The position numbers and the translations under genes are program-made. The notes below the pieces were generated by a model. The model saw only the letters and a program-made list of their open reading frames with translations, was not told the DNA's origin and ran no database searches. A stretch of DNA of 64,000 nt from Mycobacterium sp. E2479 (GTDB taxonomy: Bacteria; Actinomycetota; Actinomycetes; Mycobacteriales; Mycobacteriaceae). Shown here in pieces: positions 7,666-16,532 of the stretch (the first letter of the stretch is position 1; each line of letters opens with the position of its first letter). The DNA lies in contig NZ_LZJR01000084.1 of NCBI RefSeq assembly GCF_001667925.1, positions 62,001 to 126,000 of the forward strand, in the 5' to 3' direction.

Positions 7666-9189
7666 ATGGATCGCATTTGGCAGTGGGCGTGGAATCGTTA
7701 TGGGCCGAGGTACTCCTGGGCGATGTGCGCACTGACGTACCTTTTGCTACTACCGGTGTACCTTTTCTGGTCGTTGATCGTGGTTAGTTCCGAAGCGTCT
7801 GACCATTACCTTCAGGCGGTGGGTGTCACTGTCGTCGCTGTGGGTGCGGCGACATACGGAATGGTCCTGCCTGGTAGCCAACGATTCCGGCCTGCGGAGC
7901 GTTGGGCGGCGGGCCATGAGGTCAATCGTGCAGGGGCGCTGGGCGATACCTACAGCTGGGCGCGCGCAGCAGTCGTACGAGGGCTGTGGTTCCCCGGCGT
8001 TTGGGCGGCGCTGCTTACAGTGCTTGTCGGTGCGGTCGGCGGAGCGAGCGGGTGGCGACTAGCCGAATACGGGGTGCTGGGCGCGTTCATCGGCGTCGCC
8101 ACTGCGTTGGTCGCGGTGCATGCCTATTGCGAGGCGGCGCTGCGGCCAGTCAGAGTGGCCTTGGCAGGTGACACCGCCATCGGTGACTCCCTGCCACGTT
8201 CCCACCCGACTTTTGCCGCATGGCTCGACCTCGCGATGCTCGCCAGCTTGTTCACATTCGCCGTTCTGGGCGTGATGCTGGGGGCTCTGCTGCACGACGC
8301 ACTCGCGGTCCCCGCCCTTGCCCTGGTCATCGGGTGCGGTTTGACGCTCAGTATCGCGGTGCCCATCACCGTCGGCGCGGTCGTCTCCCCGTCCCTGGGA
8401 CCGATACGCGACCTCGCCGAGGGAACCGAACGGGTTGCGGCCGGCGACTACACCCAACGTCTGCCGGTGGTTCAAGACGATGACCTGGGTGCGCTGGCGG
8501 GATCGTTCAACCGCATGCAGGCGGGTTTGGCTGAGCGGCAACGACTTCAGGCGGCGTTCGGCACCTACGTCGACCCCGCCCTAGCCGCGCGCCTACTTGA
8601 GCAGGGTGACGATGTCTTCACCGGCGAGCGCCGCGAGGTGACGGTGATGTTCGTCGACATCCGCGACTTCACGCCGTTCGCCGAGGCGAACAGCGCCGAG
8701 GACACCGTCGCCCGGCTCAACGCCTTGTTTGAGCTCGTCGTGCCTGCCGTCGTGGACGCCGGGGGGCACGTCAACAAGTTCCTCGGCGACGGAGCACTGG
8801 CCGTGTTCGGCGCCCCCAACGACCTTGCGGACCATGCAGACGCCGCGCTAAGAGCGGCTGTTCTGATTCAGCGCCTCGTCACGGAGCGATTCGGCGGCGA
8901 GCTTCACATCGGCATCGGCATCAACACCGGTAAGGTGATCGCAGGCACCATCGGCGGCGGAAGCAAGCTCGAGTTCACGCTGATCGGCGACACTGTCAAC
9001 GTCGCTGCCCGCGTCGAGCAGCTCACCAAGACCACTGGCGACGCGATCCTCCTTACCGGCCAGTGCTTCGATGCCCTCGATCATCACCCGGCCGCCCTCA
9101 CAGGCCGAGGGCTTCACGCCCTCAAGGGCAAGTCGTCCGCGGTGCACCTCTTCGGCCTTGACTCAACGACCGATGCTGATCCGTCATGA
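7666..9189 (+). CDS. membrane adenylate cyclase with HAMP domain (class III)
   Basis: This 507-aa protein has six predicted membrane helices (residues about 15-240), a HAMP linker (LGPIRDLAEGTERVAAGDYTQRL), and a C-terminal class III cyclase domain (about 315-500). Catalytic residues are in place: the metal Asp in MFVDIRDFT and in NKFLGDGALAVF, the adenine-type Lys in NKFLGD, Thr in FTLIGDTVN, and the Asn/Arg pair in VNVAARVE. The Lys/Thr combination predicts ATP rather than GTP use. The architecture is that of mycobacterial Rv1318c/1319c/1320c/Rv3645 cyclases. It is monocistronic, and a convergent gene follows beyond a hairpin at 9214-9250. Confidence 0.9.
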   Translation: MDRIWQWAWNRYGPRYSWAMCALTYLLLLPVYLFWSLIVVSSEASDHYLQAVGVTVVAVGAATYGMVLPGSQRFRPAERWAAGHEVNRAGALGDTYSWARAAVVRGLWFPGVWAALLTVLVGAVGGASGWRLAEYGVLGAFIGVATALVAVHAYCEAALRPVRVALAGDTAIGDSLPRSHPTFAAWLDLAMLASLFTFAVLGVMLGALLHDALAVPALALVIGCGLTLSIAVPITVGAVVSPSLGPIRDLAEGTERVAAGDYTQRLPVVQDDDLGALAGSFNRMQAGLAERQRLQAAFGTYVDPALAARLLEQGDDVFTGERREVTVMFVDIRDFTPFAEANSAEDTVARLNALFELVVPAVVDAGGHVNKFLGDGALAVFGAPNDLADHADAALRAAVLIQRLVTERFGGELHIGIGINTGKVIAGTIGGGSKLEFTLIGDTVNVAARVEQLTKTTGDAILLTGQCFDALDHHPAALTGRGLHALKGKSSAVHLFGLDSTTDADPS

Positions 9190-9213
9190 AACGGGCCGCC
9201 GAGCACAGGCGGT

Positions 9214-9250
9214 CGCCGAGCGCGTTGACCATGGCGGGCTGCGCTCGGCG
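9214..9250. terminator. bidirectional hairpin between convergent genes
   Basis: CGCCGAGCG (9214-9222) pairs perfectly with CGCTCGGCG (9242-9250) across a 19-base loop. It lies 25 bp after the cyclase stop and just before the end of the convergent oxidoreductase gene. There is no U-tract, as is usual for mycobacterial terminators. Confidence 0.4.
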
Positions 9251-9260
9251 AAACACCAGA

Positions 9261-10433
9261 TCACGCTTCGCTAGGAGGACGTTTTTCGCTCTCATACTTC
9301 TGGGTCATGTGCGCCACGGCGTCTAACTGCGACTGCGCCAAGGTCTCCCGGGCCTGGCCGGCACGCGCGGCGGCATCTAGCGTCGGCTGCGCCTGCCCCT
9401 GGAAATGCGGCATGACTTCGGCGGCGAACAGTTCGGCGGACCGTCGGGTGGCCGCCGGGTTGGCCCACTCGTGGCCCATCTGGAGCATGCAGCCGAAACC
9501 GCCGGACTGATCCCACAACCGCTGCACCTGTTCGCGCGCCCGCTCGGGCGTGCCGATGACGCCCGCCCCGTTGTCGTTGATGACGTCGATCATCTCGTCG
9601 AGCTGCTCCCCCGGCATCGTCATCTGCGGGAAGGCCGCCACCTTCTGGAAGTACCGGAACCACGGCTCGATGCCGAACTTGACCTCTTCCCGGGCCTGCT
9701 TCTCGGTCTCGGCGAGGTGGAACAAACCGACCAGACTCCAGTTCTTGCGGTCGACCTGCGTGCCGAACGCGGCGGCGCGCTCCTCGACGATGCCCCAGTG
9801 GTAGGACAGCGCATCGAAACCCTCGACGGTCAGGGTCGCCCCGATGGACAGCAGGCCGATGCCGTGCATGCCGGCCAGCCGCGCACCCGTCGGTGATGCG
9901 ACTGCGGCGACGGACAGCGGGATCCCGCCGTCGGAATAAGGGGCGAGCTGCAACTTGGCATCGAAGAGCTGGTGGGTGGCGGTTTTGGCGCTGACCGTCT
10001 CGCCCGCCAGCAGCCGGACGACGATGTCGAGGTTGGTTTCCAGCAGCTCTCGGGTATCGGTCGGGGTGAGTCCGATCATGGACGAGTCGCTGGGCAGCGA
10101 GCCTGGTCCCACACCGCCGATGATGCGGCCATGTGTCAGGTGATCCAGCAGCATCAGCCGGTCAGCGACCCAGAGCGGGTTGTGATACGAAAGCGAAATG
10201 ACGCCGGTGCCGAACCGGATACGCTTTGCCCGTTCGGCGGCGGCGGCTATGAAAATTTCTGGGGAACTGATGATTTCGCTGCCGGCCGAGTGATGTTCAC
10301 CCAGCCAGACTTCGTCGAATCCGAGGGCGTCGAGGTGCTCGATGAATCGCAGATCCCGCTGCAACGCCAGCGTTGGGTTGGTACCCGAGCGGTGGAACGG
10401 GGCGATGAAGTATCCGAATCTGAGCTTCGACAT
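9261..10433 (-). CDS. LLM-class flavin-dependent oxidoreductase
   Basis: A 390-aa bacterial-luciferase-like monooxygenase. The family marks are LRFGYFIAPFHRSGTNP, the DEVWLGEHHSAG segment, RIRFGTGVISLSYHNP, and HGRIIGGVGPGSLPSD. The length and sequence style resemble FMN-dependent limonene-1,2-monooxygenase-type enzymes; F420 use is possible in mycobacteria and cannot be excluded. The C-terminal 40 residues are Ala/Gln-rich. The promoter region carries a 9-bp dyad at 10448-10477. The substrate is not determinable from sequence. Confidence 0.85.
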   Translation of the reverse strand: MSKLRFGYFIAPFHRSGTNPTLALQRDLRFIEHLDALGFDEVWLGEHHSAGSEIISSPEIFIAAAAERAKRIRFGTGVISLSYHNPLWVADRLMLLDHLTHGRIIGGVGPGSLPSDSSMIGLTPTDTRELLETNLDIVVRLLAGETVSAKTATHQLFDAKLQLAPYSDGGIPLSVAAVASPTGARLAGMHGIGLLSIGATLTVEGFDALSYHWGIVEERAAAFGTQVDRKNWSLVGLFHLAETEKQAREEVKFGIEPWFRYFQKVAAFPQMTMPGEQLDEMIDVINDNGAGVIGTPERAREQVQRLWDQSGGFGCMLQMGHEWANPAATRRSAELFAAEVMPHFQGQAQPTLDAAARAGQARETLAQSQLDAVAHMTQKYESEKRPPSEA

Positions 10434-10447
10434 TGACGTCCCCTTGC

Positions 10448-10477
10448 ATCCGAGTTGCGGAGAACCATAACTCGGAT
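10448..10477. promoter_or_regulatory. 9-bp dyad upstream of the LLM oxidoreductase
   Basis: ATCCGAGTT (10448-10456) and AACTCGGAT (10469-10477) form a perfect inverted repeat whose half-sites are 21 bp apart, two turns of the helix. It lies 15-44 bp upstream of the start at 10433, where a repressor or activator would act. No regulator gene is adjacent, so the binding protein is unknown. Confidence 0.45.
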
Positions 10478-10593
10478 AACCGGTCGGCCCTAGGCCGCAA
10501 GCGAAGTTCAGCCGATGGGGCCAGGTAGTCCCGGCCCCACCGGCTAGGGAACAGGTCTTTTAGGTTGCGTTTTAGGGAACGCGATTCGGGCGA

Positions 10594-11004
10594 TCAGTAA
10601 CCGCCGCAGACGTTGCCGACGCATCCGCCGCCGCCGCCTGGTCCACCGCCGCCACCGCCGACGCCGGGAATGCTGCCGCCGCCGCCACCGGGCCCGCCGC
10701 CTCCGGTCGGCCCGCCGGGTACGCTGCCGCCGCCGCCACCGGGGCCGCCGCCTCCGGTCGGCCCGCCGGGCACGCTGCCGCCGCCGCCGTTGGGTCCGCC
10801 CCCGCCGTTCGGACCGCCGGGTTCACCACCACCGCCGCCGCCGGGCGCAGTGGAGGGCGCGACGCTTGACGACGGGGTGGTCGTTGGAGTGGTGGTTGAG
10901 GTGCTGCTCGGGCCGCCTTTGTTGCCACCGCCGCAGGCGACCGACAGCACGAGCACCGCCGCACCGCCGAACAGAGCGATCGTCGTCCTCGGTCCTGATC
11001 TCAT
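10594..11004 (-). CDS. Gly/Pro-rich repeat lipoprotein
   Basis: A 136-aa protein starting at the ATG at 11004 (MRSGPRTTIALFGG); the longer frame adds an unlikely leader. The signal peptide ends in the lipobox VLSVAC, so the mature protein should be lipidated at Cys and anchored to the membrane. A Thr/Ser/Pro linker follows, then about 85 residues almost entirely Gly and Pro, with two copies of a 17-residue unit and a diverged third. Two cysteines close the protein (CVGNVCGGY). No enzyme domain is present; the protein is probably a structural or surface-exposed envelope lipoprotein. Confidence 0.7.
   Translation of the reverse strand: MRSGPRTTIALFGGAAVLVLSVACGGGNKGGPSSTSTTTPTTTPSSSVAPSTAPGGGGGGEPGGPNGGGGPNGGGGSVPGGPTGGGGPGGGGGSVPGGPTGGGGPGGGGGSIPGVGGGGGGPGGGGGCVGNVCGGY
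10670..10822. repeat. 51-bp tandem repeats inside the Gly-rich lipoprotein
   Basis: Units at 10670-10720 and 10721-10771 are nearly identical (51 bp, 17 codons each). 10772-10822 is a diverged third copy. The period is a multiple of three, so copy-number change would keep the frame. This suggests a variable-number coding repeat. Confidence 0.7.
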
Positions 11005-11267
11005 CAGATCCCCCAATCTGCACATGCGCCACGTCGTGCCGCCCATTTTTTCTTACCCCGCGCGGCGATTGCGCAAACAGATTCCGGCGCCGAGTTTGGA
11101 CTCGAACAAGATGGCCCACCGCACGGTGCGATGGGCTATTACGAAACGTGGGTTGGCCAGCAAATCGGTTCCAGAACGCAGCCGGTGAGCATAACGATGT
11201 GAACCCCGGGCGCCGCCGTGCTGGGCGCATGCCGACGCGCGGCGGTGTCGCGTCGATAAGGCGCTGG

Positions 11268-13556
11268 CTAATCTTCTTTGGTGATCAACTTGCGCAGCGC
11301 GACCCGGTCCGGCTGCAGCAGTTCGGCTATGCGGGGCCGATTGACCTCAGCGACGATGATCTCGCCGACCTCTTGATAAACCTCGCTGAAGATGCCGTGC
11401 GATTTCATCTTCGCGGTCTGATATTGGTTGTCCTCGGTCGGCGTCACATAGATCACCGCGTCGGCCTTGAACCGGTGCACCAGCCAGAGGTGGATCAACG
11501 TCATCAGCCGCTTCTGGCGTAGCTTCTCGGCGAAGGTGTTCTGGTCGCGCACCTGGAGGATGCTGCGGCCGTGCCGGTCCTTGATCGGGTCGACAACGAC
11601 GTTCGCCAGCTGCTCGTCATCGTTGCCGTGGATGCCGAGTTCGAGAACGTCCGAGCCGGCGCGGCGGGGCCGCAGTTGCACGCGGAGTTTCTCGTCGAGG
11701 TTGTAGTTCTCGCTCCACATCGCCAGCCATTCCTCGAGCAGCTTCTTCGGCACCTCGGTCTGCACCAGGTGCTGATGCTGGGTCGAGCCCTCGCCCATCG
11801 CCTTCGTGGTCGCGGTGCGACCCGAAGAGGCGGTCAGGGCAGCATCGCTCCGCGGCCCGCCCACCAGGGTTTGCGGTGTGCGATACGGCGATTCGACCAG
11901 GCGCATCTTGCGCTGCAGGCGGGCCAGCGCGAGCATGCCGTCCTGCTGCAGGGAGGTCGCGAACTCCTCGGCCGCGACGCCGTCGATCTGGTGTCCGCCG
12001 TAGGTGATGAAGTTGAAGACGAAGCCCATCTTGCCCAGTTCCTCGGGGAACTGTTTCATCTGCTCATCGGTCATGCCCGTGGTGTCCCAGTTGAACGACG
12101 GCGACAGGTTGTAGGCCAGCATCTGGTCGGGAAACTCGGCGTGGATGGCGTCGGCGAACTGCTTGGCGTCGGCCAGGTCGGCGGTTTTGGTCTCCATCCA
12201 GAGGATGTCGGCGAACGGCGCGGCCGCCAGTGATTTGGCGATCGCGTACGGGATGCCGCCGCGTATCTGGTAGTAGCCCTCGGGAGTCTTCGACAGCTCG
12301 CAGTCCCAACCCGGGTCGACGCCCAGTTGCTTCGCCTTGGTCTTGGCGGAGTACAGGGACGCGCGCGCCGCGAATGCGCGCCACTCCTCGACGCTCATGT
12401 CGGCCGGCTCGCCCTCGCTTGCGTCGAATTCGAGCACCTCGGCCACGGCCTCGCCGTAGGTCATCAACCCGGCGTCCTCCTCCCAAGCCGCCACGAACCG
12501 CGACTCGACCTGGTCGAACAGGTCATCGATCGACTGTTGCCCGTTCTCGCGCCAGCTATTGACCGCGTCGGAGATCACGCTCTCGATGCCCTGCCGCTCA
12601 AGCCAGGCCCCCGCCTCGGCGTACTCCCCTTCGGGCAGCGCGTAGAGAAGGTGACCGTTGAGGTCTTTGACGCCCAGCTCGTAAAAGCGGCGCACCATCG
12701 CCAAGAAGCACGACTTGTACGACGGAATGTCGAGGTTGGTGGCGCCCAGCAGGAACGGCTGGTCTCGCTCATCGGCCCGGCTGTCGAGCAGGTTGGCCGC
12801 CTCGGCATCCGTACGGGCGACGATGATGCCCGGCACCTTCATGATGTCGAGCTGGAAGCGCGCGGCGTTGAGCCGCTTGATTTGCTCGTCCGACGGCACC
12901 AGCACCTTGCCGCCCTGGTGGCCACACTTCTTGGTGCCGGGGCGCTGGTCCTCGATGTGGTACCCAGGCACGCCGACCTCGACGAATCGGCGGATCAGGT
13001 TGCGTACGTGCGGGTCACCACCGTGGCCGGTGTCAGCGTCGGCGATGATGAACGGCCGATAGTCGTACTCCGTAGCGGTCGCCCGTTGCTGCTCACTCAT
13101 GTTCAGGCGCTGGTACTGCTGGTTGCGGTCGGCTGTCAGCAGCGCGCGCACCAGCACCGCGGCATCATCGGGCACCTGGCTAAGTGGGTAGCTGGCGAGA
13201 TCGGGTCCCGGGTCCTCGGTGGTGGATCCCTTGGCCGACGTCGCCCAACCCCCTAGATAGATGCCCTCGATGCCCATGCGCTTCATCGCGACGGCCTGGC
13301 CCGGCGAGTAGGGGCCGAACGTGGTGATGCTCTTCTTCTCGGCGAACAACTCGCGCAGCCGCTCGTAGAACGCGGCTGCCGCGTTACGGGCGACGGTGTA
13401 GTCGGTGGGGATGGTGCCGCGCTGCTCTGCTACCTGGCGAGCCGTGTAGAGGCGCGTGATGCGGGAAAAGCGCGGGTCGTCGAAGTACTGCTGCGTGGCA
13501 GCGACCTCGTCGTCAAACGACGGCCGGACTTGGGTGTCCTTCTCTATGATCGCCAT
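11268..13556 (-). CDS. aceA: isocitrate lyase 2 (Icl2/AceA), intact long form
   Basis: This 762-aa enzyme cleaves isocitrate to glyoxylate and succinate (glyoxylate shunt) and in mycobacteria also acts on 2-methylisocitrate. The catalytic loop KKCGHQGGK is present, together with [13 protein letters not shown] for Mg binding and SPSFNW. Starting at the ATG at 13556 (MAIIEKDTQ) gives the length of the Icl2 class, with the additional C-terminal domain (residues about 600-762). In H37Rv the gene is split into aceAa and aceAb (Rv1915/Rv1916); here it is continuous. The C-terminal domain is reported to bind acyl-CoA and activate the enzyme. The gene is monocistronic. Confidence 0.93.
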   Translation of the reverse strand: MAIIEKDTQVRPSFDDEVAATQQYFDDPRFSRITRLYTARQVAEQRGTIPTDYTVARNAAAAFYERLRELFAEKKSITTFGPYSPGQAVAMKRMGIEGIYLGGWATSAKGSTTEDPGPDLASYPLSQVPDDAAVLVRALLTADRNQQYQRLNMSEQQRATATEYDYRPFIIADADTGHGGDPHVRNLIRRFVEVGVPGYHIEDQRPGTKKCGHQGGKVLVPSDEQIKRLNAARFQLDIMKVPGIIVARTDAEAANLLDSRADERDQPFLLGATNLDIPSYKSCFLAMVRRFYELGVKDLNGHLLYALPEGEYAEAGAWLERQGIESVISDAVNSWRENGQQSIDDLFDQVESRFVAAWEEDAGLMTYGEAVAEVLEFDASEGEPADMSVEEWRAFAARASLYSAKTKAKQLGVDPGWDCELSKTPEGYYQIRGGIPYAIAKSLAAAPFADILWMETKTADLADAKQFADAIHAEFPDQMLAYNLSPSFNWDTTGMTDEQMKQFPEELGKMGFVFNFITYGGHQIDGVAAEEFATSLQQDGMLALARLQRKMRLVESPYRTPQTLVGGPRSDAALTASSGRTATTKAMGEGSTQHQHLVQTEVPKKLLEEWLAMWSENYNLDEKLRVQLRPRRAGSDVLELGIHGNDDEQLANVVVDPIKDRHGRSILQVRDQNTFAEKLRQKRLMTLIHLWLVHRFKADAVIYVTPTEDNQYQTAKMKSHGIFSEVYQEVGEIIVAEVNRPRIAELLQPDRVALRKLITKED

Positions 13557-13799
13557 GTCTACGCTCCTCTTCAGCACGATCCCACTGCACGTGAGTCTAT
13601 CCCTGGGAACGGTAGTTCACTCAGGGGTCAAGGACTTAAGCCAAAACTGTTGGCGCATCCGGTACTTGCGAGAGCTTTTTGGCGGCGGGTTGGTGATCGG
13701 CGCGCAGCGTTCTTTGGTCACGACGCTCGCCTGCCCGGGCCTGGCGCCGTCATACGGCGTCAAAGCCTTGCGAGACAATACTTTTCGATGCGGTGTCGA

Positions 13800-14552
13800 T
13801 CACGGGGCGGGCGTTCGACGGGCCAGCCAGTTCCGCTGGCGACGGATGAACCCCGCGTCGACGACGCTGCCATGGCCGGGGACGTAGATCGCCTCGGGGC
13901 CGCCGACCGCGAGCAACCGGTCCAGCGTCGCGGGCCAAGCCGCGACGTCGGAATCGCCGTCGATGGCGGGATCGGCGGACTCCTCCACCAAGTCACCGGT
14001 GAACACCACGATCCGCTCGCCCTCCTCCATCCCGGGGGCGATCACCACCAGGTCGGAAGCGGTGTGGCCACGGCCGAGGTGGGCGATCGTCACCGCCCGG
14101 CCGCCTAGGTCGACGACGTCGTGGTAAGTGCCGCCGCGCGGGGGCCGCAGGGCGGCGATCGCCGCGTCCACCTCGGCGGGGTCGGCACCATGACGCAGCG
14201 CGTCCTCGCGGAGTTCAGCGGTCGCCGAGGACAGGTGTTCGGCCACCTCGGGCGCGCAGTGCACTTGCGCCCCGGCGAACAACGACGAACCCAGCACGTG
14301 GTCGAAGTGCTTGTGCGTCAACACGATATCGCTCACCGGACACCTGGCGAGCAGCCGGACGTCGGCGTCGATCGCGGCGGCCTCGCGCAGCGTGGTTCCG
14401 GTGTCGACGAGCAAGGCGCCGGTGTAGCCCCGCACCAGCCCGATGGTTACGTCGCAGAATGGGAGCCGACAGCGGTGCACGCTGCCGGTCAGCCGTTCCC
14501 AGCTGAAGTGCACACCCGGAAGGTAGCCGCCCGGCCTCCGGCCAGCGCACAT
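13800..14552 (-). CDS. MBL-fold metallo-hydrolase
   Basis: A 250-aa metallo-beta-lactamase-fold protein. The metal-binding motif is seen as THKHFDH (the first His of HxHxDH is at the expected place), with AHLGRGHTASDLVV, FTGDLVEESADPA and a late VPGHGSV His. This is the quinoprotein-relay/hydrolase subgroup, not a beta-lactamase. The exact start is uncertain: the ATG at 14552 gives MCAGRRPGG, and the GTG at 14513 would begin at VHFSWERL. It is divergent from ArsR across an operator-promoter. The position and length match Rv1913 of H37Rv (from memory). Confidence 0.82.
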   Translation of the reverse strand: MCAGRRPGGYLPGVHFSWERLTGSVHRCRLPFCDVTIGLVRGYTGALLVDTGTTLREAAAIDADVRLLARCPVSDIVLTHKHFDHVLGSSLFAGAQVHCAPEVAEHLSSATAELREDALRHGADPAEVDAAIAALRPPRGGTYHDVVDLGGRAVTIAHLGRGHTASDLVVIAPGMEEGERIVVFTGDLVEESADPAIDGDSDVAAWPATLDRLLAVGGPEAIYVPGHGSVVDAGFIRRQRNWLARRTPAP

Positions 14553-14580
14553 TTCAGCGGCGACATTACGTCGGAAATAG

Positions 14581-14610
14581 TTGACATGTCGGGAATATCC
14601 GACATAAGTT
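14581..14610 (+). promoter_or_regulatory. promoter with embedded inverted repeat for arsR; leaderless start
   Basis: TTGACA (14581-14586) is a consensus -35 box, and TAAGTT (14605-14610) fits the mycobacterial TANNNT -10, 18 bp downstream. ATGTCGG (14586-14592) and CCGACAT (14599-14605) form a perfect 7-bp inverted repeat lying exactly between the two boxes. The GTG start of arsR at 14618 is 8 bases after the -10, so the mRNA is probably leaderless. Occupancy of the repeat would block this promoter, the classic ArsR autorepression layout. Confidence 0.65.
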
Positions 14611-14617
14611 CCTGGGT

Positions 14618-14932
14618 GTGGCCAGCATCGATCGCGTCTTTCTCGCCTTGGCCAACCCGGTCCGGCGCGAATTGCTGGAAATTCTGTTCGACCAACCGCT
14701 CTCGGCGGGGGACCTCAGCGACCGGTTCGAGCTCAGCCGGCCGGCGGTCGCCGAGCACCTCAAGGTGCTGCGCGACGCCGGTCTGGTGGCCGACCAGCCG
14801 CACGGACGTCATCGCATCTACCGCTTGACCGCGGAGCCACTGGCGGAACTCGGGGAGTGGCTGCATCCCTTCGAGAAGTTCTGGCGCGCCCGACTGGCCA
14901 AGCTCGCCGAAACAGCAGAGGAGTTGAAATGA
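14618..14932 (+). CDS. ArsR/SmtB-family winged-helix regulator
   Basis: This 104-aa protein has the helix-turn-helix LSAGDLSDRFELSRPAVAEHLKVLRDAGLVADQ and the wing GRHRIYRLTAEPL, the standard ArsR fold and length. No metal-binding cysteines are present; this subgroup, coupled to an AHSA1/SRPBCC gene, is usually not metal-responsive. The start GTG at 14618 agrees with the promoter position. The gene overlaps the next by ATGA (14929-14932), indicating translational coupling. It probably represses itself, the SRPBCC partner and perhaps the divergent MBL gene through the inverted repeat at 14586-14605. Confidence 0.88.
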   Translation: MASIDRVFLALANPVRRELLEILFDQPLSAGDLSDRFELSRPAVAEHLKVLRDAGLVADQPHGRHRIYRLTAEPLAELGEWLHPFEKFWRARLAKLAETAEELK

Positions 14933-15345
14933 CCGCGACGTCACGCTTCGCCACCATCCGGGTGGAGCAATTCGTGGCGGCGCCACCGGCCACGGTGTGG
15001 CGACTCCTGACCGAGCCCGCCCTGCTGAAGCTGTGGTGGGCCGAGGGTCAGGTGGCCGCGGTGGTGGGCCACCAGTTCACTCTCGACATGCCGGGCTATG
15101 GAAAGCAGCCCTGCACGGTGCTCGAGGTCGACCCGCCGCATCTGTTCGCCTACACGTTCACAGCCGCCTGGATATTGACCTGGCGACTGGAAGCCGAAGG
15201 AGATGGTACGCGAGTGTTCTTGGAACACATCGGGTTTGACCTCGATGACAACCGCATGGTGCAGGCGTTCGAGCGCATGAGGCCGGGATGGCGCGACGTC
15301 GTCCTCCCCCGGCTCGCCACGCTTGGCGCTCGACCACGCGCTTGA
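14929..15345 (+). CDS. SRPBCC (AHSA1-type) protein coupled to ArsR
   Basis: A 138-aa AHSA1-like protein: FVAAPPATVWRLLTEPALLKLWWAEG at the N-terminus, a central beta sheet with LFAYTFTAAWILTWRLEAEGDGTRVFLEHIGFD, and a C-terminal helix WRDVVLPRLATL. The start ATG overlaps the arsR stop. ArsR plus AHSA1 pairs are common in actinobacteria. The SRPBCC partner is assumed to bind a small hydrophobic ligand, possibly the signal or a toxic compound; no substrate is known. Confidence 0.85.
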   Translation: MTATSRFATIRVEQFVAAPPATVWRLLTEPALLKLWWAEGQVAAVVGHQFTLDMPGYGKQPCTVLEVDPPHLFAYTFTAAWILTWRLEAEGDGTRVFLEHIGFDLDDNRMVQAFERMRPGWRDVVLPRLATLGARPRA

Positions 15346-15392
15346 CCGACGTGCGACGTTTCGACTCGCACGGCACCGGCTATCTCCCGGAC

Positions 15393-15839
15393 ATGGCTAT
15401 CACCGATTCCCGCGATGTCGTCATCGAGGCGACGCCAGACGAAATCATGGATGTGTTGTTCGACCTCGAGTCATTGACCGAGTGGTCGTCGTCGCATAAG
15501 AAGGTCGAAGTGCTCGAGCGGGACGATCAGAATCACCCGACCCGATCCAGACAGGTCGTCAAGCTGGTCGGCGTCAGCGACGAGCAGGAGTTGGCGTACA
15601 CCGTCCACGCCGACGGTGTCGGCTGGACGCTCGTCAGCTCCAAACAGCAACGCGCCCAGGAGGGTCGGTACACGCTGACACCGGACGGGGACTCCACCAA
15701 GGTTCACTTCGAGCTGACGGTCGACCTGGTAGCGCCCGTGCCCGGATTCCTCGTCAAGAAGGGGGCCAAGAGTCTGATGGACACCGCCACCGAGGGACTG
15801 CGCAAGCGGGTGCTCGAAGTCAAGAAGCGCGGCAAGTAG
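15393..15839 (+). CDS. SRPBCC family protein (polyketide-cyclase-like)
   Basis: A 148-aa protein with the typical layout: [31 protein letters not shown] at the N-terminus, middle strands [20 protein letters not shown] and [25 protein letters not shown], and a final helix [17 protein letters not shown]. The start ATG at 15393 is used because the upstream frame is Arg-rich and unrelated. It belongs to a mycobacterial set of paralogous SRPBCC proteins; six or more members occur in this window. The ligand is unknown. Confidence 0.82.
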   Translation: MAITDSRDVVIEATPDEIMDVLFDLESLTEWSSSHKKVEVLERDDQNHPTRSRQVVKLVGVSDEQELAYTVHADGVGWTLVSSKQQRAQEGRYTLTPDGDSTKVHFELTVDLVAPVPGFLVKKGAKSLMDTATEGLRKRVLEVKKRGK

Positions 15840-15906
15840 GTTCAACGCACCCAGCGGCGAAATCGGCTCCTTCCCGACTGCGGGCGCGCGAGTCACACTG
15901 TTGTCT

Positions 15907-16515
15907 ATGGAATCGACGCGGGCGGGCACGCTTCACCGATGCGCGGCAATCATCGGAGCACTGGCGATCGCGCCGGGGCTGGCCGGCTGCTCCGGACACG
16001 GTGATAGCCACCCGACGAATTCCTCGACGCCGAAGGTCACGACGCTTGGGCGCACGGCGCCGAACGCGCCCGCGGACAGGCCGTTGAGCATCAGCAGCCC
16101 GGCTTTTGCAGACGGCGCGGCGATCCCGGTGCAATACACCTGCAAAGGTTCCGACGTCGCACCGCCGTTGGCCTGGTCGGCGCCCCTGGGTGGCGCCCTC
16201 GTCGTCGACGACCCCGATGCCGTCAACGGCCTGTATGTGCACTGGGTGGTCATCGGAATCGCCCCCGGCTCCGGGAGCACCGCAGACGGGCAGACTCCGG
16301 CGGGGGCGACCGCCTTGCCCAACACGGCCGGCCAGCCGGGGTATCAGGGCCCCTGTCCCCCGGCGGGAACCGGGACACACCATTACCGGTTCACCCTCTA
16401 CCAGCTGCCCAAGGACTACCAGCTGCCCGGCGGCCTGGCCGGCGTGCAGGCGGCGCAGACGATCGCTGGCGCCGCAACCTCGCAGGCCCAGCTCACCGGA
16501 ATCTTCGGTGGCTGA
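15907..16515 (+). CDS. PEBP/YbhB-type lipoprotein (LppC-like)
   Basis: A 202-aa lipoprotein with a signal peptide ending in the lipobox GLAGC at about residue 30 and a Ser/Thr/Pro linker. The phosphatidylethanolamine-binding/YbhB domain follows, with [34 protein letters not shown] and [11 protein letters not shown]; the region between these motifs retains the usual GPCPP stretch. The start ATG at 15907 is preferred over a TTG two codons earlier. It corresponds to the lppC/Rv1910c position of H37Rv (from memory). The family binds phospholipids or small anions; the role in mycobacteria is unknown. Confidence 0.85.
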   Translation: MESTRAGTLHRCAAIIGALAIAPGLAGCSGHGDSHPTNSSTPKVTTLGRTAPNAPADRPLSISSPAFADGAAIPVQYTCKGSDVAPPLAWSAPLGGALVVDDPDAVNGLYVHWVVIGIAPGSGSTADGQTPAGATALPNTAGQPGYQGPCPPAGTGTHHYRFTLYQLPKDYQLPGGLAGVQAAQTIAGAATSQAQLTGIFGG

Positions 16516-16532
16516 ACCGGAGCGGGTCAGCC

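Noticed and set aside
10613..11188. Pro-rich plus-strand frame over the lipoprotein
   Set aside because: It is the complement of Gly-rich repeats (Gly codons read as Pro); the lipobox on the minus strand supports the other strand.
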